A stretch of 64,000 nt of DNA from Streptomyces sp. A0958 (GCF_004795035.1 NZ_SSBK01000009.1:149049-213048); one strand, 5' to 3'. Shown: positions 25,167 to 33,088, counted from the stretch's first letter. Notes: a model not told the origin generated them from the sequence alone. Numbers and translations: made by a program.

Positions 25167-25522
25167 CGGTGATCGTGCTCACCAACTGCCCGGCCGGCCT
25201 ACGTGGCTTCCTCACGCGCTGGCTCCTGGAGATCTCCGCGGGCGTCTTCATCGGCAACCCCTCGGCGAGGGTCCGCGACGTGCTCTGGGCGGAAGTCCAG
25301 GAGTACGCGGACCAGGGCCGCGCCCTCCTGGCCCACACCGCCAACACCGAGCAGGGCTTCACCTTCCGGACGCACGACCACAAGTGGCACCCGACCGACC
25401 ACGAGGGCCTGACCCTGATCCGCCGCCCGGCCGAGGGCACAGCGACGAGGAAGCAGCCGCCGGAGGGCCCGAAACCGGGCTGGAGCAGAGCGGCCAAGAG
25501 GCGGCGGTTCGGGAGGGGGTGA
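25163..25522 (+). CDS. cas2: CRISPR adaptation protein Cas2 (type I-E, CT1978 branch)
   Basis: The Cas2 dimer bridges two Cas1 dimers in the spacer integrase. The 119 residues match the type I-E Cas2 branch: MTVIVLTNCPAGLRGFLTRW, then LEISAGVFIGNPSARVRDVLW and the HTANTEQGFTFRTHDHKWHPTDHEGL segment. The C-terminal Lys/Arg-rich tail (GWSRAAKRRRF) may contact DNA. It overlaps cas1 by 4 bp. Its stop is 46 bases before the first conserved motif of the array 2 leader. Confidence 0.96.
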   Translation: MTVIVLTNCPAGLRGFLTRWLLEISAGVFIGNPSARVRDVLWAEVQEYADQGRALLAHTANTEQGFTFRTHDHKWHPTDHEGLTLIRRPAEGTATRKQPPEGPKPGWSRAAKRRRFGRG

Positions 25523-25621
25523 GCGTTCGATGTGCGGGAAGTTGTTTTGGGTGTATTGCCGGTTTCGGTGAAAGTGGTGCGGAACGGCTTTCTGGCGTCG
25601 TAAAGTCGCAGGTCAGGAAGC
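25523..25621 (+). promoter_or_regulatory. Leader of CRISPR array 2
   Basis: TGAAAGTGGT (25569-25578) and TAAAGTCGCAGGTCA (25601-25615) repeat the two motifs of the array 1 leader with the same 22-base gap and the same 6 bases to the first repeat. The upstream A/T-rich part (TTGTTTTGGGTGTATTG at 25543-25559) probably includes the array promoter. Confidence 0.8.
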
Positions 25622-26443
25622 CTGCTCCCCGCGCGCGCGGGGATGGTCCCGATCCGGAACTGTCGGAATCGTCAGGGGAGAACTGCTCCCCGCGCGCGCG
25701 GGGATGGTCCCCACGTCGGCATCGTGACCGCCGTACTGTCGGGCTGCTCCCCGCGCGCGCGGGGATGGTCCCGGCCGTCGTCGGCACCGCTGTTCAGCCG
25801 ATGACTGCTCCCCGCGCGCGCGGGGATGGTCCCGACGTGCAGACCGAGGCGGCCACCTACACCGACTGCTCCCCGCGCGCGCGGGGATGGTCCCACCGCA
25901 TCGTCCGCAAGGCTGCCCGCGATCTGCTGCTCCCCGCGCGCGCGGGGATGGTCCCCTGGATGAGGACCAGAAGGCGACGCGCGAGCACTGCTCCCCGCGC
26001 GCGCGGGGATGGTCCCCGTGAGGTCGAACGAGACGTTCGTAAGCGGGAGCTGCTCCCCGCGCGCGCGGGGATGGTCCCTCGCCACCGACGCCGAGGAGCG
26101 GCGCCGGACGCTGCTCCCCGCGCGCGCGGGGATGGTCCCGTCCAGGCCGGCGGGAGAGCCGGCTAGCTGGGCTGCTCCCCGCGCGCGCGGGGATGGTCCC
26201 TGGTTGCCGGGGTTGCCACTTGGACGTGGGGACTGCTCCCCGCGCGCGCGGGGATGGTCCCTGCGTTGGGTACTCGGCGTACGTATCGAGCAGCTGCTCC
26301 CCGCGCGCGCGGGGATGGTCCCAGGTCATTCGCGTCGGCGATCTCTGTCAGCTCCTGCTCCCCGCGCGCGGGGGATGGTCCCCACGAGCAGGAGATCAGC
26401 CGAGTCCAGGTCGACTGCTCCCCGCCCCCCCGGGGATCGCCTC
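25622..26443 (+). CRISPR. CRISPR array 2, type I-E, 14 repeats and 13 spacers
   Basis: Fourteen repeats of 29 bases start at 25622 and recur every 61 bases, with one 33-base spacer at 26017-26049. They differ from the array 1 repeat by one base: GCGC in the centre where array 1 has ACGC. The repeat at 26355 lacks one base, and the last (26415-26443) is strongly changed in its centre and 3' end, marking the trailer. The leader is on the left, beside cas2. The array is transcribed away from the cas operon and converges on the hydrolase gene, whose stop is at 26445. Confidence 0.97.
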
Positions 26444-26444
26444 C

Positions 26445-27209
26445 TCACCCCGCCCCCAACGACTCCCCGAACCTCGCAGCCAACGGCATCCGCAACCCCA
26501 ACGGCGGCGGGGCCGCCAGCGCATCGGCCACCGGGCGGGCGAAGGTGTGGCCGAAGAGGGCGCCCCGTACGAAATCGGAAGCCAGCGCAGCGACCTCCGC
26601 GCGGTGTTGGCGCAACGCGTGGCCGTCGGAGTGGACCTCGAAGCGGCAGGTGTCGCGGTTGGACTTCTTGGCGCGTTCGGCGAGGTGGAAGGACAACTCC
26701 GGGTCGCAGCGCGCGTCGTTGGTGCCGTGGATGAGGAGGACGGGGCGGCCGACCAGGTGCTTGACCGGTTCGGGTTCGGCCGAGGGGTCGGCCGGGAGCC
26801 AGGGGGCCAGGGCCAGGACCGCGCCGACCGCTGGGTGGCCGCCGGCGCGAAGGGCCGCGCGGGCGCCCATGCCGTAGCCGGCGAGGCAGACGGGGACGTC
26901 GCCGTAGCGGCGTACCGCCTCGTCCACCGCCCACTCGGCGTCCGCCGCGAGGTGGGCGTCGTCCTCGTTCCAGCCGCGGCAGCGGTAGTGCACCACGTGG
27001 GCGGCGAGGCCGTCGGTGCGGCCCGCGCGGGCCAGGGCGCGGGCCAGTGGGAGCCGGCGGGCGTAGGAGAGGGAGGAGGGGCGGCGATGGGAGTGGGGCT
27101 CGCCGTCCGGGAGCAGCAGGACCACGCCGCCGACCGTTGTTGCTCCGGCCGCCGCTCCGGCGGCCCGTCCCAGCCTCGCTGCAGGCAGGGGAAGTGCGCG
27201 CTGTGCCAT
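26445..27209 (-). CDS. Alpha/beta-hydrolase-like protein (dienelactone hydrolase family)
   Basis: The 254 residues follow an alpha/beta-hydrolase layout: GVVLLLPDGEPHS near residue 28, the elbow region VCLAGYGMGARAAL near 108-121, PVLLIHGTNDARCDPELS with the acid Asp near 175, and HSDGHALRQH with the late His. At the nucleophile position the usual G-x-S-x-G reads G-Y-G-M-G, so the catalytic Ser is missing. It may be a non-catalytic member or use another residue. The gene converges with CRISPR array 2; only one base separates its stop from the last degenerate repeat. Function unknown. Confidence 0.8.
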   Translation of the reverse strand: MAQRALPLPAARLGRAAGAAAGATTVGGVVLLLPDGEPHSHRRPSSLSYARRLPLARALARAGRTDGLAAHVVHYRCRGWNEDDAHLAADAEWAVDEAVRRYGDVPVCLAGYGMGARAALRAGGHPAVGAVLALAPWLPADPSAEPEPVKHLVGRPVLLIHGTNDARCDPELSFHLAERAKKSNRDTCRFEVHSDGHALRQHRAEVAALASDFVRGALFGHTFARPVADALAAPPPLGLRMPLAARFGESLGAG

Positions 27210-27283
27210 GGCGTAACAGTGTCAGAAGGAAGGGTGTACGCCACCCGTATTCGCGGTCTCTGTTACGCATCGACCGGTGCGGT

Positions 27284-27295
27284 CTACGCGCGTAG
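27284..27295. promoter_or_regulatory. Palindromic operator CTACGCGCGTAG, site 3 (add)
   Basis: A perfect copy of the 12-bp palindrome lies 16-19 bases before the adenosine deaminase start, close enough to overlap the transcription start or the -10 region. Confidence 0.7.
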
Positions 27296-27311
27296 GCGTT
27301 AGAGTGCGTGG

Positions 27312-28466
27312 ATGATGAGCCCGACCCTCAATGTGCCCGGCCAGGATCAGATCCGGCGTGCCCCCAAGGTCCTTCTGCACGACCACCTCGACGGCGGTCT
27401 CCGCCCCGGGACGATCGTCGACCTCGCCGCCGCGAGTGGTTACGACGCGCTGCCCGAGACCGAGCCGGACAAGCTCGGCGTCTGGTTCCGGGAGGCCGCC
27501 GACTCCGGTTCGCTGGAGCGGTATCTGGAGACGTTCGCCCATACCTGTGCCGTCATGCAGACCCGTGACGCGCTGTTCCGGGTCGCCGCCGAGTGCGCGG
27601 AGGACCTGGCGGCCGACGGTGTCGTCTACGCCGAGGTGCGGTACGCCCCCGAGCAGCACCTGGAGGCCGGCCTGACCCTCGAAGAGGTCGTGGAGGCCGT
27701 CAACGAGGGCTTCCGCGAGGGCGAGCGGCGGGCCCGGCAGGACGGGAACCGCATCCGGGTCGGCGCCTTGCTCACCGCGATGCGGCATGCCGCCCGGTCG
27801 CTGGAGATCGCCGAGCTCGCCAACCGCTACCGGGACCAGGGCGTCGCCGGCTTCGACATCGCGGGCGCCGAGGCCGGGTTCCCTCCCACCCGGCACCTGG
27901 ACGCCTTCGAGTACCTCAAGCGCGAGAACAACCACTTCACCATCCACGCGGGCGAGGCCTTCGGGCTGCCGTCGATCTGGCAGGCCATCCAGTGGTGCGG
28001 CGCCGACCGGCTCGGCCACGGGGTCCGCATCATCGACGACATCGAGGTCGCGGAGGGCGGTGGGGTGAAGCTGGGCCGCCTCGCCTCCTACGTACGGGAC
28101 AAGCGCATCCCGCTGGAGCTCTGCCCGACGTCCAACCTCCAGACCGGGGCGGCCTCCTCGTACGCAGAGCACCCCATCGGGCTGCTGCGTAAGCTGCACT
28201 TCCGGGCCACCGTGAACACGGACAACCGGCTCATGAGCGGTACGAGCATGAGCCGGGAATTCGAGAAGCTGACCGAGACCTTCGGATACACGCTCGACGA
28301 CATGCAGTGGTTCACCGTCAATGCGATGAAGTCAGCATTCATTCCTTTCGATGAACGTCTGGCGATGATCAATGACGTCATCAAGCCCGGATACGCGGAG
28401 CTGAAGTCCGAGTGGCTTTTTGAGCAGACCGCTGCGACCAGCGTGTCTTCCTCGCTCGCTGGCTGA
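27312..28466 (+). CDS. add: Adenosine deaminase
   Basis: The enzyme converts adenosine and deoxyadenosine to inosine and deoxyinosine, feeding purine nucleoside phosphorylase. The 384 residues have the zinc-binding HDHLDGG near residue 24, the HAGEAFG motif near 214, LGHGVRI near 237, and the metal Asp in [10 protein letters not shown] near 303. The start is ATG 27312 or the adjacent ATG 27315; GAGTG just upstream is a weak ribosome site. The operator palindrome directly upstream ties it to the deoA, deoC and importer units. A strong hairpin follows. Confidence 0.95.
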   Translation: MMSPTLNVPGQDQIRRAPKVLLHDHLDGGLRPGTIVDLAAASGYDALPETEPDKLGVWFREAADSGSLERYLETFAHTCAVMQTRDALFRVAAECAEDLAADGVVYAEVRYAPEQHLEAGLTLEEVVEAVNEGFREGERRARQDGNRIRVGALLTAMRHAARSLEIAELANRYRDQGVAGFDIAGAEAGFPPTRHLDAFEYLKRENNHFTIHAGEAFGLPSIWQAIQWCGADRLGHGVRIIDDIEVAEGGGVKLGRLASYVRDKRIPLELCPTSNLQTGAASSYAEHPIGLLRKLHFRATVNTDNRLMSGTSMSREFEKLTETFGYTLDDMQWFTVNAMKSAFIPFDERLAMINDVIKPGYAELKSEWLFEQTAATSVSSSLAG

Positions 28467-28476
28467 TCCGGCCGTG

Positions 28477-28516
28477 CGGAAAACGGCCGGTGATTATGCA
28501 TACCGGCCGTTTTCCG
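28477..28516 (+). terminator. Terminator after add
   Basis: A perfect 15-bp stem (CGGAAAACGGCCGGT) with a 10-base loop starts 11 bases after the stop. Confidence 0.85.
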
Positions 28517-28607
28517 GGGTGGCGGATGTTTGCGGGAAAGGGGTGCGGCTGACTACGTTGCAAAGCCGCTCGCATTCCACATCCCCTTCCCCAAGGATGA
28601 ATGTCAT

Positions 28608-28922
28608 ATGAAGCAGTCTGCTGCCAGGACTCTCGGTGTCGCCGCTCTCGGTGCCGCCTTCGCCGCTGCCGCCGCCGGTACCGCCTCGGCCTCCGCGCTG
28701 CCGCTCGAAGCCGTGTCCGGCGTCCTGCCCGTCGCCGGCGCGGTCGCCGACGCCACGTCGACGCTGCCGGTCCAGGACACCGCCAACCAACTCCTCGGCA
28801 CCAGCCAGACCAAGGTCCTGAACGACGCCACCACCCCCGTCAAGGGCCTTCTCGGCGGCATGCCCGCCGGCGGGCTGACCACCAGCGGCCTCTCCGCCAA
28901 CGGTCTGCCGCTCGGCCACTGA
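28608..28922 (+). CDS. Small secreted protein
   Basis: The 104-residue product has a clear signal peptide (MKQSAARTLGVAALGAAFAAAAAGTASA, cleavage near ASA) and a short mature part rich in Leu, Thr, Gly and Val, with LPVAGAVADATSTLPVQDTANQLLG. I recognise no domain. AAGGATG lies before the ATG at 28608; earlier in-frame starts would extend into the promoter. A related layout (signal peptide, then repeated LP.V/PLT motifs) is seen in the secreted protein at 35145. A 20-bp hairpin follows directly, so the gene is monocistronic. Confidence 0.8.
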   Translation: MKQSAARTLGVAALGAAFAAAAAGTASASALPLEAVSGVLPVAGAVADATSTLPVQDTANQLLGTSQTKVLNDATTPVKGLLGGMPAGGLTTSGLSANGLPLGH

Positions 28923-28934
28923 GCGGCAGCGCTT

Positions 28935-28987
28935 GCACACGCCTGTGGGCGGTCACCCGGATCGGGGGACCGCCCACAGGCGTGTGC
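28935..28987 (+). terminator. Long-stem terminator
   Basis: A perfect 20-bp stem (28935-28954 with 28968-28987) and a 13-base loop lie 12 bases after the stop at 28922. It could serve both this gene and the convergent PspC gene, whose stop is at 29002. Confidence 0.88.
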
Positions 28988-29001
28988 GTACGGGACGACC
29001 G

Positions 29002-29211
29002 CTACCAGGCGCCCGCCGCCGATGACCGCCCCTCCTCCTGGGGGAGCAGTACCCACAGCGCCAGGTAGAGCAGGAACTGCGGGCCCGGCAGCAGGCACGA
29101 GAGCACGAAGATGATGCGCATGGTCCTCGCGGACGTGCCGAAGCGCCGCGCCAGCGCTGCGCACACTCCGCCGAGCATGCGTCCGTCACGGGGGCGGGCA
29201 AGTGCGGCCAT
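29002..29211 (-). CDS. Short PspC-domain membrane protein
   Basis: The 69 residues are nearly all PspC domain: LARPRDGRMLGGVCAALARRFGTSARTMRIIFVLSCLLPGPQFLLYLALWVLLPQEE in consecutive parts, with one or two hydrophobic segments. PspC proteins act in envelope stress control in other bacteria; this stand-alone short form is common in actinobacteria and its role is not known. The ATG at 29211 is preceded by AAGGAG at ideal distance; longer upstream frames are not supported. Confidence 0.88.
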   Translation of the reverse strand: MAALARPRDGRMLGGVCAALARRFGTSARTMRIIFVLSCLLPGPQFLLYLALWVLLPQEEGRSSAAGAW

Positions 29212-29303
29212 GGTGGGCTCCTTCGCGAACCGTTGCGTGGGGAGCGGTCCGTTGCGCTCCCGATGTCCCCATGGTTGCGCACGAACAGGGGCAAAGCATC
29301 GCT

Positions 29304-29855
29304 CTACGGGGCCATCCCGACCCTGGAAATCGTCGGGGTCGAACCCTGAGGGGCCTCGTGGCCGCCGCGCGACACCACCCGCACCCGCCGCTGACCGCCC
29401 TGGCGCCGCAGCCGCGCCCGGCACGCCGGTACGACCAGGACGTGGGCGAGGGCGACGCCCGCCGTGTTCAGGAACAGCGAGTCGACGTCGACGACCTGAC
29501 CGGGCACTCCGGTCTGCCCCAGCTCGATGGCCAGCGAGATCAGCGCACCGGCCGCGACCGTCCGGGCCAGCGAGGACCACGGCGAGACGTGGAGCCGGCC
29601 CCCGGCCATCGGGAGCAGCACGCCCAGCGGCGCCAGCAGCAGGAGCCCGCCGCCGATCCGGCGGGACGCGACAGCCGGGCCGAGCGACAGATCGGCCTTG
29701 ATACCGGCGAACGGCGTGAGGTTGGCGGCCGTCATCCACGGCACGTCCAGCGGGCGCAGACTGAGCCACCCGACGAGCAGCAGATGCGCGAGGAGCAGCG
29801 ACACCCCGGCCGCGCGGAAGCGGATGACGGCCTGGCCGTCCGTACCTTGACGCAC
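29304..29855 (-). CDS. VanZ-family membrane protein
   Basis: The 183-residue protein shows the VanZ pattern: about four hydrophobic segments, NLTPFAGI near residue 45, LLLLAPLGVLLPM, and the family hallmark SLAIELGQTGVPGQVVDVDSLFLNTAGVALAHVL near 105-140 (given in parts). VanZ itself gives low-level teicoplanin resistance, but most relatives have unknown roles in the envelope. The C-terminal 35 residues are Arg-rich and cytoplasmic. The first codon is GTG with a poor ribosome site, so the true start could be a few codons further in. Confidence 0.85.
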   Translation of the reverse strand: MRQGTDGQAVIRFRAAGVSLLLAHLLLVGWLSLRPLDVPWMTAANLTPFAGIKADLSLGPAVASRRIGGGLLLLAPLGVLLPMAGGRLHVSPWSSLARTVAAGALISLAIELGQTGVPGQVVDVDSLFLNTAGVALAHVLVVPACRARLRRQGGQRRVRVVSRGGHEAPQGSTPTISRVGMAP

Positions 29856-29907
29856 GAAGCCCTAGACGCGGGCGGCGGCAGGATCGGTTCCGCATGGGCC
29901 GGGGAGA

Positions 29908-29982
29908 CCTGGCTCACGCAGACCTGGCTCACGCAGACCTGCCTCACGCAGACCTGCCTCACGCAGACCTGCCTCACGGCGG
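29908..29982. repeat. Five 15-base tandem repeats
   Basis: Two CCTGGCTCACGCAGA units are followed by two CCTGCCTCACGCAGA units and one decayed unit. They lie in the gap upstream of vanZ. A minus-strand frame reads them as repeated REAGL/REPGL pentamers, but no real gene is supported there. Confidence 0.85.
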
Positions 29983-30071
29983 AGGACCGCGCGGGCGGCG
30001 GCATCCGGAGCCATGGCTATGGGGCCTGTGTGCGGCGGACCGGGGGCGCGGGCCCGGCCCTGGACCGGCGG

Positions 30072-30254
30072 ACGCCTCCCACGGCGGTCCGGTGGTCCCA
30101 CCGTGCCCGATGTCGGGCGGGCGCCTCCCACGGCGGTCCGGTGGTCCCACCGTGCCCGATGTCGGGCGGGCGCCTCCCACGGCGGTCCGGCGGTCCCACC
30201 GTGCCCGATGTCGGGCGGGCGCCTCCTACGGCAGTCCCACCGTGCCCAGTGTCG
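30072..30254. repeat. 49-base tandem repeats derived from the end of the lipoprotein gene
   Basis: Three near-identical 49-base units (30072-30120, 30121-30169, 30170-30218) and a partial fourth (30219-30254) form a tandem array. The fourth unit overlaps the last codons of the minus-strand lipoprotein gene (TLGTVGLP then stop), and the other units are altered copies of that gene end. The array grows into the intergenic region, away from the coding part. Confidence 0.85.
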
Positions 30255-30843
30255 GTACCGCCTTCGGGCTGGCCTTCGTCTCCGCCGTGCACAGGTACCC
30301 GCGCGCCGGGTAGTTCCCCGGGCCGCCCAGCGTCACCGTCTCCCCGGGGACCAGCGCCTCGCTCTCCGTGAACGTGCAGACGATCTGGGCCAGCGCCTCG
30401 GCCGGCAGGTCCTCCGGCTGCTGGCTGAGCCGCAGCGCGTCCTCCGCGTCGCCCGCGCGAGGGCCGGAGATCCGGAGCGACTTCGGGACGTCGGTGGAGA
30501 AGCCCGCCTGCTGCTCGTCGGCCGTGGGGCGGCGGCGCAGCTCGCCCAGGAGCTCGGTGGCGATCCGCAGGCGGTCCGACTTCGCCTCCGCGACCTGTAC
30601 CGCACGGTCCACCGTCACCAGTTGCGAGGCGCAGACCAGGTAGATCTGTACGGGGATGCCCTGCTCGGCCTGGGACGCGACGTCCTCGGCGGGCATCGCG
30701 CACGGCACCCGGGACGGGGCGGCTCCGGCGTCGACCGGCACCGATGTGGTGCGGATGCCGCAGCCCGCGGCCAGTACGGCACAGAGTGCGGCACCGGCCA
30801 GGGCGGCGGCGGGGCGGTGTCCCCGGCGTTCGCTGCGCCTCAC
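30226..30843 (-). CDS. Lipoprotein downstream of afsQ2 (GerMN-like)
   Basis: The 205 residues start with a basic segment and the lipobox LAAGC near residue 28, so the product is a lipoprotein outside the membrane. The mature part resembles GerMN-type domains (VQIYLVCASQLVTVDRAVQVAE, LLGELRRRPTADEQQAGFSTDVPKSLRISG). It overlaps the afsQ2 stop by 4 bp, so it is the third gene of the afsQ1-afsQ2 operon, the position of a lipoprotein gene in S. coelicolor as I recall. It may modulate the sensor kinase at the cell surface; this is inference from position. Confidence 0.82.
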   Translation of the reverse strand: MRRSERRGHRPAAALAGAALCAVLAAGCGIRTTSVPVDAGAAPSRVPCAMPAEDVASQAEQGIPVQIYLVCASQLVTVDRAVQVAEAKSDRLRIATELLGELRRRPTADEQQAGFSTDVPKSLRISGPRAGDAEDALRLSQQPEDLPAEALAQIVCTFTESEALVPGETVTLGGPGNYPARGYLCTAETKASPKAVPTLGTVGLP

Positions 30844-32414
30844 GTCGGGTCGTCCTCCTGGTGGTCCGGTATCGGTGCGTCGTGGTCGTGGTCGTGGTCG
30901 TGGTCGTCGGCGTCGTGGTCCTCGGTGTCACGGCTCAGCGCCTCGGCGTCGCGCGGCAGGCGCAGCACGAAGATCGCGCCGTCGCCGTCCGGCGAGTTCC
31001 TGGCGGTGATGTCGCCGTTGTGGATGTGCGCGTTCTCCATGGCGATGGAGAGCCCGAGCCCGCTTCCTTCGGAACGCGGCCGGGAGGCGCTTGCCTTGTA
31101 GAAGCGGTCGAAGACGTGGGGCAGCACGTCCTCCGGGATGCCGGGGCCGTGGTCGCGGACCTCGATGACCAGCTCCTCGCCCTCGATGCGCACCGAGACC
31201 CGTACCGGCGAACCGCCGTGCTTCAGCGCGTTGCCGATCAGGTTGGCCAGGATCACGTCGAGCCGGCGCGGATCGAGGCGGACCATCATGCCGCGCTCGG
31301 CGTCCAGGTTCACCGCGTCCAGCCAGGCGCGTGCGTCGATGCAGGCGGTCACCTGGTCGGCGACGTCCACGTCGTCCAGGACCAGCCGGGCGGTGCCCGC
31401 GTCGAAGCGGGTCACCTCCATCAGGTTCTCCACCAGGTCGTTGAGACGCCGGGTCTCGCTCACCACCAGGTGCACGGCGGGCGCGATCATCGGGTCCAGG
31501 CTGTCGGCCTCCTCCTCCAGCACCTCGGCGACCGCGGTGATCGCGGTGAGCGGCGTGCGCAGCTCGTGCGACATGTCGGCGACGAAGCGGCGGCTGGCCT
31601 CCTCCCGCGCGCTCATGTCCGCGACCTTCTTCTCCAGCGAGCCGGCCGTCTTGTTGAACGTCCGGGACAGGTCGGCCAGTTCATCGGTGCCGGACACCAC
31701 GAGCCGGGTGTCGAGCTTGCCCTCGCCGAGCTTGCGGGCGGCGTCCCCGAGCCGCTGCACCGGGCGCAGCACGGTCGTCGCCGCGGCCTGGGCGAGCAGG
31801 GCCGAGCCGACCAGGGCGAGCGCCGTGGCGATCCCCAGCGACCAGGCCAGGGAGCTGAGGTCCTGGCGTTCCTGGTCGAGCGACTTGAGCATGTAGCCGG
31901 TCGGCCCCCCGCCGATGATCTTGGTACCGGCGACGAGGTACGGCGTACCGCGGATCGAGGTCCGCTGCCAGAACAGGTGGTACTCGTACTTGTTGCCCGC
32001 CTTGACCGGCTGCTTCTTGCCGACCTGCTTCTGCAGCGACAGCGGCACGTTGCTGCGCGTGAAGGTGTCCAGGTCGGAGTTGCCGACGATGGGCTTGCCC
32101 GGGTCGCGTTCGTCGATCAGGAGCACGCTGTAGCCGGGGCTGCTGCTCGCCATCTGCACGGCGGCGGTCTGCAGGTCCTCCTTGGTGGGGCGCAGCGGCA
32201 GCGAGGCCGCCCGCGTCTGCATCTCCTGGCGGAAGTCCCCGAGCGCCGCGTCCTGCGTGCGCGTCAGCACGGCCTCGCGGTTCAGCCAGTACGCGATTCC
32301 GGACGCCGACACCGCGGCGGTCAGCGCGACCAGGGCGAACACGACGACGAGCCGCAGCCGCAGGCTGGTCCAGCGGAGCCCGGCGAGCAGGCTCCGCCGC
32401 ACAGCCGTGCTCAC
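30840..32414 (-). CDS. afsQ2: Sensor histidine kinase AfsQ2
   Basis: AfsQ2 senses an envelope or nutrient signal and phosphorylates AfsQ1. The 524 residues have a membrane helix at about 21-43, an extracellular sensor to about residue 187, a second helix near 190-212, HAMP at about 213-265, the phosphorylation motif ADMSHELRTPLT with His283, and an ATPase domain with NLIGNALKHG (N box), DHGPGIP and GSGLGLSIA. It overlaps afsQ1 and the lipoprotein gene by 4 bp each. The C-terminal tail is odd: alternating Asp-His pairs (residues about 499-512) from a hexanucleotide microsatellite. Identity rests on family motifs and the afsQ1-sigQ neighbourhood. Confidence 0.92.
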   Translation of the reverse strand: MSTAVRRSLLAGLRWTSLRLRLVVVFALVALTAAVSASGIAYWLNREAVLTRTQDAALGDFRQEMQTRAASLPLRPTKEDLQTAAVQMASSSPGYSVLLIDERDPGKPIVGNSDLDTFTRSNVPLSLQKQVGKKQPVKAGNKYEYHLFWQRTSIRGTPYLVAGTKIIGGGPTGYMLKSLDQERQDLSSLAWSLGIATALALVGSALLAQAAATTVLRPVQRLGDAARKLGEGKLDTRLVVSGTDELADLSRTFNKTAGSLEKKVADMSAREEASRRFVADMSHELRTPLTAITAVAEVLEEEADSLDPMIAPAVHLVVSETRRLNDLVENLMEVTRFDAGTARLVLDDVDVADQVTACIDARAWLDAVNLDAERGMMVRLDPRRLDVILANLIGNALKHGGSPVRVSVRIEGEELVIEVRDHGPGIPEDVLPHVFDRFYKASASRPRSEGSGLGLSIAMENAHIHNGDITARNSPDGDGAIFVLRLPRDAEALSRDTEDHDADDHDHDHDHDAPIPDHQEDDPT

Positions 32415-33088
32415 TGCGGCGAGTCCAGCCGGTATCCCACGCCCCGCACCGTACGGATCAGGGTCGGCGACGACGGTACGTCCTCCACCTTCGCGCGCAG
32501 CCGCTGGACGCAGGCGTCCACCAGGCGTGAGTCACCGAGGTAGTCGTGCTCCCAGACCAGGCGCAGCAGTTGCTGCCGGGACAGGGCCTGGCCCGGCCGG
32601 CGGCTCAGTTCGAGCAGGAGGCGCAGCTCGGTCGGCGTGAGCTGAAGGTCCTCGCCGTTCTTCGTGACGGTCATGGCGGACCGGTCGATCACCACGTTCC
32701 CGAACGTGGCGGAGTCGGTGGACTCCCGTTCGCCGCGGCGCAGCACCGCGCGGATGCGGGCGTCGAGCACCCGCCCCTGTACCGGCTTGACGACATAGTC
32801 GTCGGCGCCGGACTCCAGCCCCACCACGACGTCGATGTCGTCGCTGCGCGCGGTCAGCAGGATGATCGGCAGCTGGTCGGTGCGCCGGATGCGCCGGCAC
32901 ACCTCGAAACCGTCGATCCCGGGCAGCATCACGTCCAGCACGACCAGGTCGGGGCGCTGCTCGCGCAGCAGGTTGAGGCCGTCCTCTCCCGTCGCCGCGG
33001 TGGCCACACGGTGGCCCTGGCGTGACAGCGAGAGTTCGAGGGCCGTGCGGATGGCGTCGTCGTCCTCGATCAGCAACAGGAAAGGCAC
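32411..33088 (-). CDS. afsQ1: Response regulator AfsQ1 (OmpR family)
   Basis: AfsQ1 is the DNA-binding partner of AfsQ2; in S. coelicolor it controls antibiotic production and development under nitrogen-related stress. The 225 residues have a receiver domain (DDD at 9-11, phospho-acceptor D52 in VVLDVMLPG, Lys in VVKPV) and an OmpR winged helix (LTPTELRLLLELSRRPGQALSR, VDACVQRLRAKVED). GTG at 33088 gives the 225-residue length known for AfsQ1; ATG 33106 would add six residues. A GTGAC-n6-GTGAC site lies at 33202 between this gene and sigQ. Confidence 0.93.
   Translation of the reverse strand: MPFLLLIEDDDAIRTALELSLSRQGHRVATAATGEDGLNLLREQRPDLVVLDVMLPGIDGFEVCRRIRRTDQLPIILLTARSDDIDVVVGLESGADDYVVKPVQGRVLDARIRAVLRRGERESTDSATFGNVVIDRSAMTVTKNGEDLQLTPTELRLLLELSRRPGQALSRQQLLRLVWEHDYLGDSRLVDACVQRLRAKVEDVPSSPTLIRTVRGVGYRLDSPQ

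Noticed and set aside
25613..26329. Open frames across CRISPR array 2
   Set aside because: Same artefact as in array 1: repeat-derived peptides only.
29862..30131. Minus-strand frame with repeated REAGL units
   Set aside because: The peptide comes only from tandem DNA repeats, with no start region or family similarity.
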